Position numbers and translations under genes: made by a program. Under the pieces are notes generated by a model, which saw only the letters and a list, made by a program, of their open reading frames with translations, searched no databases and was not told the origin of the DNA. Shown here piece after piece: positions 6,151 to 6,744 of a stretch of 6,744 bases of DNA (position 1 is its first letter; the number at the start of each line of letters is the position of its first letter). Origin of the DNA: Vulcanimicrobiota bacterium (GTDB taxonomy: Bacteria > Vulcanimicrobiota > Vulcanimicrobiia > Vulcanimicrobiales > Vulcanimicrobiaceae); NCBI GenBank assembly GCA_019233415.1, contig JAFAMK010000433.1, positions 1 to 6,744 of the forward strand, given 5' to 3'.

Positions 6151-6173
6151 AGCAATCCGGGCTCTTAAGTTTT
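6143..6173 (+). terminator. Intrinsic (Rho-independent) terminator
   Basis: GAGCCCGG (6143-6150) pairs perfectly with CCGGGCTC (6157-6164) around the loop AGCAAT. The T-rich tail TTAAGTTTT (6165-6173) follows. It ends plus-strand transcripts from the toxin gene, any read-through from the glycosyltransferase, and the short transcript. It lies between convergent genes. On the minus strand the hairpin is followed by AGATATCC, not a T run, so it should act mainly on the plus strand. Confidence 0.85.
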
Positions 6174-6183
6174 CCGGCGGCCG

Positions 6184-6744
6184 CTATGCGTTTGCGCGGC
6201 GGAGGGTGCGTTCGGCGGCGATGACGATTGGCGGATCGATCATCGTGCCGTCGAGGACGGCGGGGTTGGAGCGTGCGGCGGCTTCGACGATGCGGCGCGC
6301 GTAGGCGACTTCGCCGGCGGTCGGCGCAAAAGCGGCGCGGACCGGCGCGAGTTGGCTCGGGTGGATCAGGAGCTTGCCGTCGAAGCCGAGGCGGCGCGCG
6401 TGGTGCGCGTCGCGCGCGGGGATCGCGGCGTCCCCGTATTCGCGCGACGGGCCGTCGATTGCCCAGCGGCCGGCGGCGCGTGCGGCGACGAGCATGCGCG
6501 CGCGGTGCGGGAGCATCACGTCGGCGTCGGTGTCTCCACCGAGCTCGGCGGCCAGGTCGTAGGGGCCGAAGGCGAGCGCGAGGACGTGCGCGGCTTCGGC
6601 GATCGTCTCACAGTGCGCCAGGCCGCGTGCCGACTCGATGATGACAATCTGCGGAATCTCGCCGAGCGCGTCGCTGACGCGCGCGCAGTCGCGCGCATCG
6701 CCGACCTTCGGGACGACGACGGCTCCGACAGGGCGCACGCCGGC
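6184..6744 (-). CDS. CitE/HpcH-family CoA-ester lyase (5' end outside window)
   Basis: The C-terminal 186 residues of a TIM-barrel CoA-ester lyase of the HpcH/HpaI, CitE-like family (citramalyl-CoA, malyl-CoA or related beta-hydroxyacyl-CoA lyases). The fragment shows the strand VVVPKV and then IIESARGL with the Mg-binding Glu at fragment residue 37. LAFGPYDLAAELG follows with the second metal ligand, Asp63, 26 residues later. AAGRWAIDGPSREYGD, LGFDGKLLIHPSQ (119-131) and the C-terminal ArrIveAa-type helix come after. All conserved parts seen are intact. About 85-130 N-terminal residues are missing beyond the right edge. The TAG stop sits 11 bases past the convergent terminator. The protein is of the class that pairs with the MaoC-type hydratase at 1730-2215 in other bacteria. 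The exact substrate cannot be set. Confidence 0.9.
   Translation of the reverse strand, partial: AGVRPVGAVVVPKVGDARDCARVSDALGEIPQIVIIESARGLAHCETIAEAAHVLALAFGPYDLAAELGGDTDADVMLPHRARMLVAARAAGRWAIDGPSREYGDAAIPARDAHHARRLGFDGKLLIHPSQLAPVRAAFAPTAGEVAYARRIVEAAARSNPAVLDGTMIDPPIVIAAERTLRRANA

Larger units (their letters stand above)
6121..6173 (+). ncRNA. Predicted ~50-nt transcript between promoter and terminator
   Basis: If the promoter at 6085-6114 is active, transcription would begin about here and stop at the T-rich end of the hairpin. The RNA would carry a small CCC-GTAAT-GGG hairpin (6126-6136) followed by the terminator stem. There is no usable coding frame. It could be a small regulatory RNA, a remnant of a promoter whose gene was lost, or nothing if the promoter is inert. 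The start position is estimated from the -10 box only. Confidence 0.25.

Overview
The window is about 6.7 kb of very GC-rich bacterial chromosome. G and C dominate third codon positions, and most genes appear to start at GTG or TTG. No rRNA, tRNA, CRISPR array, transposase or phage structural gene is visible. The lineage cannot be fixed from the sequence. An uncultivated high-GC soil-type lineage (for example Ca. Eremiobacterota/WPS-2 or a similar phylum) would fit, but that is only an impression.

Layout. Positions 1-1330 (minus strand) hold the 5' portion of an SF2 DEAD/DEAH-box helicase that runs off the left edge. A 400-base divergent intergenic region (1331-1729), rich in inverted repeats, separates it from a plus-strand run. 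That run is a MaoC-type hot-dog hydratase (1730-2215), a four-helix membrane LytS/AlgZ-type histidine kinase (2212-3291), a LytTR response regulator (3291-4043) and, after a 76-base gap with a GC hairpin, a polytopic GT39/PMT-type glycosyltransferase (4120-5652). Next comes a solitary MazF/PemK-type toxin (5707-6111) whose DNA is clearly less GC-rich than its surroundings. A very good intrinsic terminator follows (6143-6173). A minus-strand CitE-like CoA-ester lyase converges on it from the right edge (6184 to beyond 6744).

How the genes may work together. The first three plus-strand genes overlap end to start (GTGA, then TAGTG), so the kinase and regulator are a co-translated two-component system and the MaoC gene shares their transcript. 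Kinases and regulators of this type often control cell-envelope functions, and the downstream membrane glycosyltransferase is a natural candidate target. The MaoC protein and the CitE-like lyase belong to families that are adjacent in other bacteria (the Rv2499c/Rv2498c type, branched C5 dicarboxyl-CoA metabolism). Here they lie on opposite sides of the signalling and envelope genes.

Points worth a second look. (1) A consensus-like sigma-70 promoter (TTGACA-N18-TAGAAT) sits on the last codons of the toxin gene and points straight into the terminator, which predicts a transcript of only about 50 nt. (2) The 10-bp sequence CTGAGCCCGG occurs at the glycosyltransferase stop codon and again as the left arm of that terminator. 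The two copies bracket the low-GC toxin segment, as if it had been inserted between the glycosyltransferase and its own terminator. (3) The MaoC protein has Asn where the canonical hydratase has its catalytic Asp.
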